NCBI RefSeq assembly: GCF_000711695.1
Contig: NW_013546851.1
Span: forward strand, 1 to 22,635
Source: Tilletiaria anomala UBC 951
Lineage: Eukaryota; Basidiomycota; Exobasidiomycetes; Georgefischeriales; Tilletiariaceae
Length of the DNA stretch: 22,635 nucleotides
Direction: 5' to 3'
The notes under the pieces were generated by a model. The model saw only the letters and a program-made list of their open reading frames with translations. It was not told the origin of the DNA and ran no database searches. The position numbers and the translations under genes were made by a program. This document shows, piece after piece, positions 1 to 9,130 of this stretch; within the stretch, counting starts at the first letter, position 1, and every line of letters starts with the position of its first letter.

Positions 1-66
1 GGCCAACGACGTGGCCGAGGCACCAATGAGCGCCATGGCAATGGTGGTGGTGAGGGAGAGCTTCAT
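1..66 (-). CDS. N-terminus of a secreted protein (partial, runs off the window)
   Basis: The minus strand from 66 to 1 is an open frame of 22 codons starting with ATG and reaching the window edge. It reads MKLSLTTTIAMALIGASATS followed by Leu-Ala. This is a textbook signal peptide: a Lys after the start Met, a hydrophobic core (TIAMALIGA) and small residues suited to signal peptidase cleavage near the edge. The protein therefore probably enters the secretory pathway. Nothing of the mature part is visible, so it could be an effector, an enzyme or a wall protein. The start is chosen because the frame has an immediate secretion signal. A TATA-like stretch lies about 250 bp upstream. Confidence 0.6.
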   Translation of the reverse strand, partial: MKLSLTTTIAMALIGASATSLA

Positions 67-313
67 TGCGAGCGTAGAGTAGGCTAGTTAGTAGGGCAGT
101 GTCCGGTGGTGGAACGAGTAGCGGAGATGGTAGAAGCGAAAGGTGGGGTGGACAGAGAGCGTGCACGCTTGCTTGCTTCTTGTGGTCGGAAGGGGTAAGG
201 ACGAATCGACCAGCGAGTCTGTCGTGAAGGAACGTGCGTTGGGCGGGCGATGTGGGTGGGGATCAACCTGAGGAAAGAAGGGAAAGGTGAAAGAAAAAAC
301 AGAAGCAGGGACC

Positions 314-322
314 TATTTAAAT
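314..322 (-). promoter_or_regulatory. TATA-like element upstream of the secreted-protein gene
   Basis: The minus strand reads ATTTAAATA here, about 250 bp upstream of the ATG at 66. The region between is rich in pyrimidine tracts on the minus strand, as is common in fungal leaders. This is a sequence match only. The distance to the start codon would require a leader of about 200 nt, or a leader intron. Confidence 0.3.
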
Positions 323-2149
323 GTGCCATGGATCATACTCGCTTCATGGGCCGATGCGGTTCCCCCAGCCCATGATAGAATGCGACAAGGGAAGCGCAGC
401 GCGCTCCTTGGTGTCCTCCCTATGCTGCCCTCTGAGCTCAGCACGCGCAATGTACTTACTATCCAAATTCAAACTATCGGAGATTCAGGGACTCTTACGC
501 AGGAAGTACGTGGCCAACACATACACAGGCGGCGGTACTCACGGAGTCACCCAGTGCCACACAGTCAAGGACCAGGCTTGCTCCACAAACAAAGCCACGT
601 GTGGAGTCACGGTTCATGCATCTTTGATGCGCGCCCACCCATCACCGCTTTCCTTTCTCCGTTGTGCTACACAAGGCTCATTCGTCCCCATGTTGTCACA
701 TGCCAGTGGGAATGGTGTACATACAATGATTTGTGTCTGTCTCTACATAACAGGTGCCCAGTGGCAGACCTGATTGGACACTTTGTACACATTCTGTCAC
801 ATTGCCCTCCGGACAATTCCGAAAGAAGCTCGACATGAGGCTAAGAACGCCTTAAGCGCTCAACAGGCGCGATCTTGGCTGAGATCATGATCACGATACA
901 ATTGCTAAGTTCACCCACGCTTCATTTTATATTTCCAGTACGTACACCATGTATGAGGCGCTCGGGAATGGGCCAACCAAAGTCTGCAAACCTGCTCTAC
1001 TCCTTCGCACCTATGCCTCATGACAAGGGGGCCTAGAGCCGAACAGGCCTCTGGGACCCCCGAGAGGTCGCCTTCGTATGTACATAGGACTTGGCCAGTC
1101 CTGTTGACCAAAAACGCCTCCATACAAGTGACCCAGCGCGGCTGCCATGCCTGGAGCAACATTTGCAGTCCTGCAGGAGGGTGCCGCTCGGGAGGACCTG
1201 GACGTGCATAGCAGAGAAAAGTCCAGAAGAAGAAAGGTGACGAGCGTCAAATGTCAACAAGACCTGCTGCTTGCTCCCATGCTGACAACTTTCAGCTGAG
1301 CGAGGTGGATGAGGAGTTTGAATGTACACACACATGTATGACAGCAACAGAAGTGACGAAAGTGCTCCAAGCAGGCTCGGAGTGTTCGAGAATTTTGCTT
1401 CCGAAAATGCAGACAGGAATGAAAAGGCAGTGCGGAGCAGGCGGGACGATCAGGTGTTCTTCCGCCACAACATTTTCAGGCAGCATTCTCTTGTACTCTC
1501 AGTCCGTCGCTCAAAGGCGCGCGCTGGAAGTACGATTTGATGTCGGCGTGAGGGGGCCATGTGAGCGACTGTCGCTGCGGCCTTCCCTCGCGCTGACAGG
1601 CTCTGCCACACGCTGCAACAGTTCCGCTTCATTGGATGACTTGCACTAATGTGCTGAATTCCCGCGGGAGGATGGGCGAGCACGTGATTGCTTTCACACA
1701 GCTGCGTAGCGCAAGCCTGTTTCACGATTCTGCCATGGACCAGCGCGCAGCGCAGCAGCGTCGCCGGCATGTCTATATCGATCGGAAGTAGCAGCTCGTG
1801 CGCTACCCTGTCGGGGAAAAGGTCATGAATGCAAGCTGGCGGGTGGGACCGTTGGACAGAATCTGCTCCTCGCGGAGGATTCATTCTTCATTGCCGAGCA
1901 GAACCGCGACACTGGTTAAGCCCAAGCCGATGGGCACGGGACGATTGCCTCGGCCTACACCCTCACCCGCTGGTATAGCCTGTTACTTCGTCAAATTTTG
2001 TGGCCCAGGGATTGCTGTTAAGGATGGAAAGGATGACTTGACGATACATTCACCCCTAGGCCCCAACCCGGGCGCATCCACCAGCGTCTCCGCTTTCTCT
2101 TATCACCCACGCTCGACTATGCTATATGCACATGTATGCTCCTCAGACG

Positions 2150-2158
2150 TATATAAAT
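2150..2158 (+). promoter_or_regulatory. TATA box with no annotated gene behind it
   Basis: The plus strand reads TATATAAAT, a near-perfect TATA element. No coding frame of note follows. The first feature downstream is a nested inverted repeat beginning 29 bp later, the right distance for a transcript starting close to the hairpin. A transcript from here would also run antisense into the ABC transporter relic. Function is inferred from position only. Confidence 0.35.
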
Positions 2159-2186
2159 CTAGGCATTATCGTAGAGTGCCTTTGCA

Positions 2187-2250
2187 CCTCTGGGGTTTGA
2201 CCTGCTGTGAGCGCCGACTGTCGCAACATACGAACGGCGTTCCCCAGAGG
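2187..2250 (+). repeat. Nested inverted repeat, candidate structured RNA
   Basis: A perfect 9-bp stem (CCTCTGGGG at 2187-2195 with CCCCAGAGG at 2242-2250) encloses a second 6-bp stem (GCGCCG at 2211-2216 with CGGCGT at 2235-2240, one G-U pair in RNA). The inner loop is 18 nt and the 5' side has a 15-nt bulge. Together with the TATA box just upstream, this could be a small noncoding RNA or a transcript leader. It does not resemble the U1, U2, U4, U5 or U6 snRNA core sequences that I know. It may also be a chance palindrome. Confidence 0.3.
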
Positions 2251-2319
2251 AGGGCGTGTTTGAGCATGATGGGTGGATGACTGCATGTTGTATGATTGCT
2301 TGGGTCAGTTAAAGGCCGA

Positions 2320-2337
2320 AAGGCGCTTCAACGCCTT
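2320..2337. repeat. Small hairpin
   Basis: AAGGCG at 2320-2325 and CGCCTT at 2332-2337 form a perfect 6-bp inverted repeat with a 6-nt loop (CTTCAA). It lies about 210 bp beyond the end of the ABC transporter relic. A hairpin this short can occur by chance, so no function is assigned. Confidence 0.2.
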
Positions 2338-2547
2338 GCCAGGGGCACCACCGTCTGAGTGATTGAAAACTTTGTCAAAAGAATTAGAAAAACAACTATA
2401 TTTTGATTGGCCACTTGCAACAATCCAGTGTGTAGCTTAAATACAAACAATGAGTCGGTTGAAAGAACTTTCAGACAGGGTCTCTGAAAAGCCTAAAGGA
2501 TTGGCGTCAGGAGTATATTGGTGCTTCTCGACAGAGCCACAGATGGG

Positions 2548-4545
2548 TCAGAGTGCTGGGCGAACACAGAACGCAAGGTGCTGTCGAATTTTGTAGGTCT
2601 CTGGGAACTTAGCATAGTCTTTTCCGTCGTTGCTGCGTGCAATAGACGCAGGAGCTTCGGTGGCGGCCGCGAGTGCAAGCTTTGTGGATGACGGAGACGC
2701 CTTGGCCCCCTTGTTACCCTCCTTGCCAAGGCCGGAGCATTGTGCGACTTGGAGGAGCCAGTAGGAGGTCAAGCACAGGATGTAGGTGAAAGCAATGTAA
2801 GGTACCATGATGTCGAAGTTTCAACAGTGGTTGTTGGCAGAATAGTCTACCTGCTGGAGGTAGTTGTCACCGACCTTGTAGGTGCAATATCCGCAAGTAC
2901 CGTCCGCATTCTAGACAAAGTATTCATGTCCGTCCAATTGAGACCTGCTGTGATCCATTTCGAGGGAGAGCACAAAGTCCGCAATGTAGGAGGCGTAAGT
3001 GCTGCCAAAAGGGAGCCTGATGGCGCTGAGCTCTTTGTCGCTGCAGTAGACGGTAGTGTCTTCCAGAACGGGGTCCAGCATGCCTTGGATCAGGTACGTT
3101 ATAGGGCTGAGATGGTACATTCAGCTGCGCAGAGGTAGGGCATCCCGAACAGCGGTTGCATAACGCCGCAGTAGGTGAGGATGAGGAAAAAGACAAGCGG
3201 AACAGGACCGAGATGGTAGCATTGGGCGTCTTGGCGGAAAAGGACTGCGGGAGCGAGGCAATGTCAGCTGCCAGAGATTGTAGAAGCCCAGAAAATGCCG
3301 CCAATTTTACCCTTATTGAAACCGACTATAGAGTACCATGGGATGCAAATGAAGCAAGCAGAGCATATGTTGAAGGGTACCTCGACGATGACGCATGAGA
3401 GCACCATGACCTGCGATGAGTACATCTTGCTGGGCGTCTCGCGCGTCTCGTACAACGCGCGGAACTGGAAGAACACGGGTTGAAGTTGTTGTGGAAGCAC
3501 TGCAGATGTTGAGGACCATGAAGATTGAGAAGACCTTGCTTTGGAGCGTAGCGGATGTTGTGTAGCTCACCTGTGCCCTGAAGGAGCTGACAATGAAGAG
3601 GCCATTGATGGGGTTCAGGAGCATTTTACTGCTCAAATACGTTGGTGGCACCCAGTAGACGGGAAAAGTGCTTGCAAGCGCAGGGTGAAGCTACGCGGAA
3701 ACGAGGCGGCAAACTCCATGTGCTTATCTGTACTTTGGCCTTCATCGCCTTTCTCAGTTTGTGCAGTCACTGTAAACTTGTGGAGGTCTTCGATGAGATG
3801 CTTTTTCAGCGGTGGGTCGAGGAACGGTTAGTACCAGTTGACCGCAGGGGTTTGCCCGGCACCGGCGCCGATGACATCGAGCATATATTCAGCAGTCTTG
3901 CGTCCTCGACGCATTTTTGCCCAGCTCTTCAAAGTAGCGGATCAAAGAATCGCGCCCGTTGTCGCCAAAGTAGACCGACTTGACCCCTTTTTCAGAAGGA
4001 GCAGGCGGTCGAGTTGGTTGACCAGCTCTCCTGAAGGTTGGTGGATGATAAAGAGGATCGTCGGGCCGCATTGTGTGAGCATGCACAAGAGCTTGACGAT
4101 CGACCAGGCTGTCATGGCACCCAAACCCGAAGTAGGCTCGTCCATGAAGAGAAGCAGCTTTGGATTTGCGGCCAGCTCGACAACGATCGTCTGTCGCTTG
4201 CGTTGCTCCTAGTTGAGTCCTTCGCTCGAGTGACCAACGACGGTGTCTGCAAAAAACTGCATTTCAAGAAGGTCGAGCACTTCCTCCGCACATTCCAGCT
4301 TTCCGCATTGGCATATCGCGGCCCTAACGAAGCAGAGCAGAGAACTGGACGGCCTCGGGCAAGGTCTGTTATCGAGATGCAATCCTGCTGCTGGCAATGG
4401 CCTATCGCTGATTGAAAGTCGAGCGGACACGTGTCGACACGCTGAGCCAGCATGTTGAGCAGTGCGGTCTTTCCTGCTTATGCAGATGGTCTGGGCCAAG
4501 CTTGTCTGCACCGGCACTCCGAAGATGCCAGGGACGAAGTGGCCT
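2548..4545 (-). pseudogene. Decayed PDR-type (ABCG) ABC transporter, second half only
   Basis: Read on the minus strand, the frames together carry the expected order of a PDR transporter's second half. A Walker A remnant (AGKTALLNMLAQRV) is near 4480-4440, and CQQQD follows near 4395. The signature region [13 protein letters not shown] precedes Walker B ([12 protein letters not shown]) near 4145, and the H-loop IIHQPSGEL is near 4040. Then come AEYMLDVIGAGAG near 3885-3845, PTYLSSKMLLNPINGLF near 3640, ALYETRETPSKMYSSQV near 3440, YHLSPITYL near 3115, and a last membrane segment (PYIAFTYILCLTSYWLL) near 2800. These pieces sit in different frames and are interrupted by stops: one inside the Walker A region, one before EQRKR, and frame changes after CQQQD, after LLLLKKG and before AEYML. 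I could not find the first half (NBD1-TMD1) upstream, where intergenic DNA and the neighbouring snRNP gene begin. An intact family member would be a plasma-membrane drug efflux pump of about 1500 residues. Splicing cannot explain this many breaks. The left boundary near 4545 is approximate. Confidence 0.88.
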
Positions 4546-4953
4546 CAGTACCGCTCCGCCGGCAATCAGCTGCTGATTCAGCACGGCAACCTCATCATCA
4601 GGGACAACTACCGCTCGATGGCTATGAAGGTCCTTTCAAGTACAAGAGCCTTGTCGGCTTCTAACAAGTATCAGCACCATCAATCTGACACATGGCTCAT
4701 CGGAAATGGGTTTACAAGTATATTAATTGGTAATATATTGTCTATGAGAAAAGCACACGCGTGATCAACAAAATCTGCTATATTGTATGCACTGGACATC
4801 TAATATTTCAATGAGATCTGAAGTCGCGAAGGTGCATTCCGAGTCCTCCATTTCTGGCGTCCATGATGGTGATCGGGCACAGCCATTGAAAGGTCCCTGA
4901 TGGGGCACGCACGAGACCTGACAGGCGTCGCGAATGCAATTGCAAAGTATCTA
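4546..4953. other. Short intergenic region between the ABC relic and the snRNP gene
   Basis: About 400 bp without a recognisable gene. It should contain the 3' untranslated region and polyadenylation signals of the minus-strand snRNP recycling factor. It includes an AT-rich stretch around 4710-4745. Any remaining upstream part of the transporter relic has decayed beyond recognition here. Confidence 0.4.
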
Positions 4954-5342
4954 CTACAGCATAGCTCTGAATACATCCTGGCCTTTCTTTCCGCCAGCAG
5001 GCTCTGCCGGCGGCTCGTCCGTATCCATTGCTTCGGGCAACGCCTTCTGGGGCACCGAATGCCCTACATCTGCCTTTCCTCCGCGACCTCGTCGCCCGCC
5101 CCTACCAGCAGCTCGAGGCGCAAAAGCGGTCGCAGACTCCGGTATTGTGGGATAGGAAGTTGTGCTGCCAATTCGGCCGGCGGCTGCGCCACGATATTCC
5201 AATGGGCTGATGGCCAACGGCACGCCTTGGCCGTATGTGAGATTCGATGCGAGAATGAAACGCCCAGCGGTCTGGAAGACGGGACCGACGGAAGGGTCAG
5301 CCAGCATGCCTATGATTCGGATCCGCTCGAATGACTCGCAGC
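4954..5342 (-). other. Out-of-frame C-terminal tail of the Prp24/SART3 gene with Lsm-binding motif
   Basis: On the minus strand a frame open from about 5342 reads ESFERIRIIGMLADPSVG, then a basic RG-rich segment (AAGRGGRRGRGGK), an acidic segment (EAMDTDEPPAEP) and the final residues GQDVFRAML before the stop at 4954. Prp24 and SART3 proteins end with a short FRxM-type motif that binds the Lsm2-8 ring on U6. The tail fits the family's expected C-terminus but is offset by one base from the RRM frame. A 68-nt intron (donor GTCGGG, acceptor ATCATAG) could restore the frame. Its splice sites are poor, and it would delete conserved-looking RRM4 sequence, so a one-base deletion or an assembly error is likelier. 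Confidence 0.7.
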
Positions 5343-8300
5343 TGGGTCCACCATTTCAACGATCGCCTCGCCCCGACTCTCTGGCCCTGGATTCCACTCA
5401 ACCTTCTTGACAGCCCCTGCACCCACCACCTTCTCAACCAGTTGCTGTATCAGAGCTTCTTGTGCATCATCGGGGAGGCCATGTAGACGTATCGATCGGC
5501 TGCGGAAGCCCTGACCCCCGCCAACACGCACTGGCCCGCTTGGCTTGTTTGCGATGCTGACCTTGAGAGCCTTACCTTGATATGTCGAGCCGTTGACCTG
5601 AGCGACAGCCTTTTGCGCTTCGAGAGGCGTTCGATAATCAACAAAGCCTATACCTTTGGCTTTACCAGCATCGCTAAGCGGCATCCTGAAGCCTTCAACT
5701 GTCCCATGCAGCTCGAACAGCGCGCGCACTTCAGCTTCAACCGCGTTCGGATGGATACCGGTGATGTACACTTCTCGCTCGTTCACATTCGCGTCGGAGC
5801 GCATTTTCCGCCGCTCTGGATCGGACAGGGCCACTTGGAGCGTATTGAGCTCGCTCAGGTGCTGGCCGTCTTCGGCTAAAGCTAAGCGCGCTGCCTCCGG
5901 TGACGTAAGCTCGACGTAGCAAAAGCGACGCCTGGATGCGTATTTTTTGCTGGGCCATCGCACGTCGAAAATGCTGCCATACTTGCCAAATCGGGATCGA
6001 ATGTCCTCGTCGGCAGTTGCCTCCGGGAAGTTGGTGACGTAGAGTGTGCATTCATGACCAATGTGCACCGCAACCTCCGATCCTCTAACTTGTTTTTTGT
6101 CTCGAGTGCGAGCGGCTCCAATCGCCCCCCGATCGCTGAACTCAACCAATGCGGCCGCTGTCCCGTCGGTAAGCGCCTTGGGACCCGAAATGTCGACAAT
6201 CTCGCCACAACCGCGGAACAGCACTCGCAGATCCTGCTCGGTACTTCCTTGGGGAAGCCTGCTGACAAGAACTGAGCAATTTTCGCGGTCCTTTGTCGGT
6301 CCTTTTTGGAGTGCCTTGCTCTTCTTGGAAGCCTCGTTGCTGGTGCGCATTGCGTGAAAGGAGGTGGATGCCTCGGCTGGGTCAAGAACATCCTCGGCGC
6401 AACGCTTCCCGTTCGCTGATGACGAGGATGCTTTTGGCGGTAGCTGAGCTAGTTGGTTATACTGACCTTGCTGCGCAGCGTATGAGCGATACTGTTGGTT
6501 CAAAGGAGCAAGTCAGGCCCCAAACGATGGGTGAGCCAAGGATGACTTACATATGCATCCCAAGCTCGTTCCGTCTCCTCCTTCACTTTCCTGGCCGCAT
6601 ATTCTATTTCAGCGCATCCGCCATAGACATGCTCAAATGCCAGCCATGCGTCCAGAAGCTGGGCCTTGTTCTCCAAACCGGGCTTGCCGCTGACTTGCTT
6701 GAACAGTGAACGTGCTTTTGCAGCTTGACTCGTACGGATACAGTACTGAGCTGCCTCATGCCAAGCTTTGGCATTTTTTGGCTGAGCAGTGAGGGTCTTT
6801 TCCCAGAGCTCATCAGCCAAGGCCGCAGTCTCTGCACCACATCGCTCGCACCAGCCTGAAGCAAACCGTTCGAGTCTGACTTCCGGGTCAGGCAGCGGTT
6901 GGGTGGGCGCAAGCTGCATGCAGAATTCGATCACTCCAAACACCTGCGAAAAGCGGGCTACATCACCAGCTAGAACAACATTTTCGACGGAGACACCCTG
7001 CTCTGCAGCCGCAGCTAGCAAGACAAATTCTTTTTCTGCGTCGCATCGGCCAAGAAGCAGATCCGCCCAGCTGGCGGGGTCTTGCAAGCACTGTCCATTT
7101 GAAAGGGCACGATTGAAGGCCTCGGCAACTTCTACCTCGCCTCGATGCAGTCGCGCCAAATTTCGGAGATAGATCGCCCACGTCTTGCCTGAGCCTGGCA
7201 AAGAGCGTACAGCTTGCGCACAAGAGTCTAACACCTCACTTGGCGTGGCTTTGTGCAGAGCCTGCAAGAAGCACAAACATTCAGAATAGGCACTAGGCTG
7301 ACTTTCCGGGACAGATTCACAAGGAAAGAGAGGTAGTCCACCCAGAGACCCTCAGCCTGCGCAGCTTTGGCTGCAAGCTCTTGTCTCTCTGCCTCTTTCG
7401 CAGCAGCATAGTTCGCTTTGCCAGCCCTACCTTCTCTCACCTCTGCCTGGAAATGAGGTGTTGGAGGATTTCGGATCTCATCTTCTGTCAGCGTCGGCGG
7501 TTGAGCAAAAGCAAAAATAGCACGTTTGTATAGCGCCGAAGTCATGAGCAGATCAAGTGGTTTTTGCGATACCTGCCATCGCAAATACGGCTTGACAGCT
7601 TGGAAGTCTCCTTTGAATTTTGCTGCAGCAAATCTGTCTTCGTAACGCTCCCTCTGCGTAAATGCTTCCTTTGCTGCTGCTGCACCCCTGCTTGCTGCGG
7701 CCATGATGGGCTCATACTCCTCCGGATTGAGAAAATTGGAGACAAACGCTGACAGTTGTTGCGCAGTATGGTCGTGCTGCATGTGTGGAACGCGGAGACG
7801 TGAGATGAAAGCCTGCTTAACTACTTCTTTGCGTGCGGCGCTCCGATCATGCCGAAAGTAAGCCATTTCGAAAGCGAGGTACGCCTTCCAGGACGTTTGA
7901 CTCTGCGAGGGCAAATTCTTGAGTCAGCAAGGCAGCAGTGCGGCTTATCGCAACAGACTCACTTCTGCCAGATGGTACGCTACCCGGCTATATGCTTCCC
8001 TGAGAGCGTCTCGGACGGCGGATTCCCCCAGGATCGTCTCATATGTTTCCAGCAGCCCCGCTTGCTCTGCCTCGCTTCTTGTTGGTATACGAGGAAGACT
8101 CGTCGAAGCATATGTACCATCGGGTTCGATGATTGGGCCCCCTCGAAGGCCTGTCCCCCACTGCACGGGATCCTGCGTTCGGGGTGTACTGCACTCGTCG
8201 CAAACGTCCATCTCATCGTCTTCGGCTTGAGCAGGAAGACCTGCAAACGTGATGTGCCAATGGAGCAACAAGCTTGTGAATCTTGCAAAGGCAGATGCAT

Positions 8301-8688
8301 CCATGCCTGTGCCGTCTTGCGTCGCCTGGAGATGGATCTCAAGGCATTGCTGCACCTGTTTCGGCTCTACGAGGCTTTCACCCGACTGTAGCGTTGAATT
8401 CTGCAGCTGGTACAAGACAAGGGTGGTGAAAAGTGTCCACTGATCTCCTCGCAGAGAAAGCTTGCCGCTCGTCGTTCGGAATGCTTCGATCAGATTGCTG
8501 ACATCAGTCGCTAGTGTTTCGGCAGGCGGAGCCGCTACGGGCTTGCCAGCTTGATTCCTGGATCCGGTCGCAGCCAGCAAGCTCTTTTGAATAGATCGGA
8601 TCCAAGCTGTGTGTGCCACGGGATCCAGGCCCCCGTCCTGGAATTGCTGGTTGGCGCTCTGATTATCCATGCGTGTTCCAGCCATCAT
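4954..8688 (-). CDS. U4/U6 snRNP recycling factor, Prp24/SART3 family (HAT repeats + RRMs)
   Basis: This nuclear splicing factor family anneals U4 and U6 snRNAs to rebuild the di-snRNP after each splicing round. I infer exons 8688-7963, 7902-7321, 7261-6551 and 6491-5310. The introns are 60, 59 and 59 nt, all phase 0, with donors GTGAGT, GTGAAT and GTAAGT. Residues 1-673 are helical HAT-type repeats (for example WKAYLAFEMAYF and WAIYLRNLARLH). RRMs follow near 746-817 (LVSRLP), 822-896 (LYVTNFP), 913-985 (VYITGI, GIGFVDY) and a fourth near 1006-1060 (IRLHGLP). The frame stops at 5310, giving 1066 residues. A second open frame begins within the end of RRM4 and runs to a stop at 4954. It carries an RG-rich stretch and ends GQDVFRAML, matching the family's terminal Lsm-binding motif. 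The true product therefore probably extends to 4954, but one base of frame is missing near 5340. An ATG immediately follows the first, so either could start translation. Confidence 0.88.
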
Positions 8689-9130
8689 GACACGTTGCGT
8701 CGCTCGTCCTGCGGTCAGCAGCGGACGTTTCTCAGTGCTTGACCGGAGAACTTGGCGTCAATTGGGATGGGAAGTACTGTGGGTGCTCCGAAGCCTTGTA
8801 CGGAGTGTCTTCTAAACGATGACGTTCAAGACGAAGCGGAAGAGACTGATGTAAAACTCAGACCACACGTCGGGGAATTAGAACAGCGCGTCGCAACAAC
8901 ACAAACAACGCTACCCAGTGCATCTTCGAATAGATTATGGAGGGCCAGCGAGGTGGCATGTCCGGAAAAGCCGCCGAGTCGACATGTCATATTCTATCTT
9001 GCACGGCAGCGGGGTTCGATACATCTATGGTCTTTCATGCTTCTTGAAATCGCCTCAATAATACACACCGCGCACCATGCTATCTTGCCTCGTTGGCTGG
9101 GTTGTTGCCAGAGGCGTTCCTTTCGGATTG
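8689..9130. other. Intergenic region, snRNP gene promoter and DDT-PHD gene 3' end
   Basis: About 440 bp between two minus-strand genes arranged head to tail. It must hold the promoter and leader of the Prp24/SART3 gene and the 3' untranslated region of the DDT-PHD gene. I saw no clear TATA box, RNA gene or further coding frame. Confidence 0.4.

Larger units (their letters stand above)
67..2547. other. Long gene-poor intergenic stretch
   Basis: About 2.5 kb lies between the secreted-protein start and the end of the ABC transporter relic. Open frames here reach at most about 180 codons, overlap one another and show no recognisable domain, signal peptide or consistent codon pattern. I saw no target-site duplications, terminal repeats, polymerase motifs or tRNA boxes. 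The first few hundred bases presumably hold the promoter of the leftward secreted-protein gene. The only structured signals I found are the TATA box and nested inverted repeat near 2150-2250 and a small hairpin near 2320-2337. Confidence 0.5.

Noticed and set aside
1450-1884. A 144-codon open frame on the minus strand in the gene-poor region
   Set aside because: It overlaps several other short frames, has no domain, signal peptide or membrane segment, and its amino acid composition looks random.
67-2547. Possible transposon or retroelement remnant in the gene-free stretch
   Set aside because: No terminal repeats, target duplications, polymerase, integrase or transposase motifs were seen on either strand.
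2548-4545. Reading the ABC transporter region as an active, intron-rich gene
   Set aside because: Frame changes fall inside conserved motifs (after LLLLKKG, before AEYML) with no room for introns, and stops interrupt the Walker A and signature regions.
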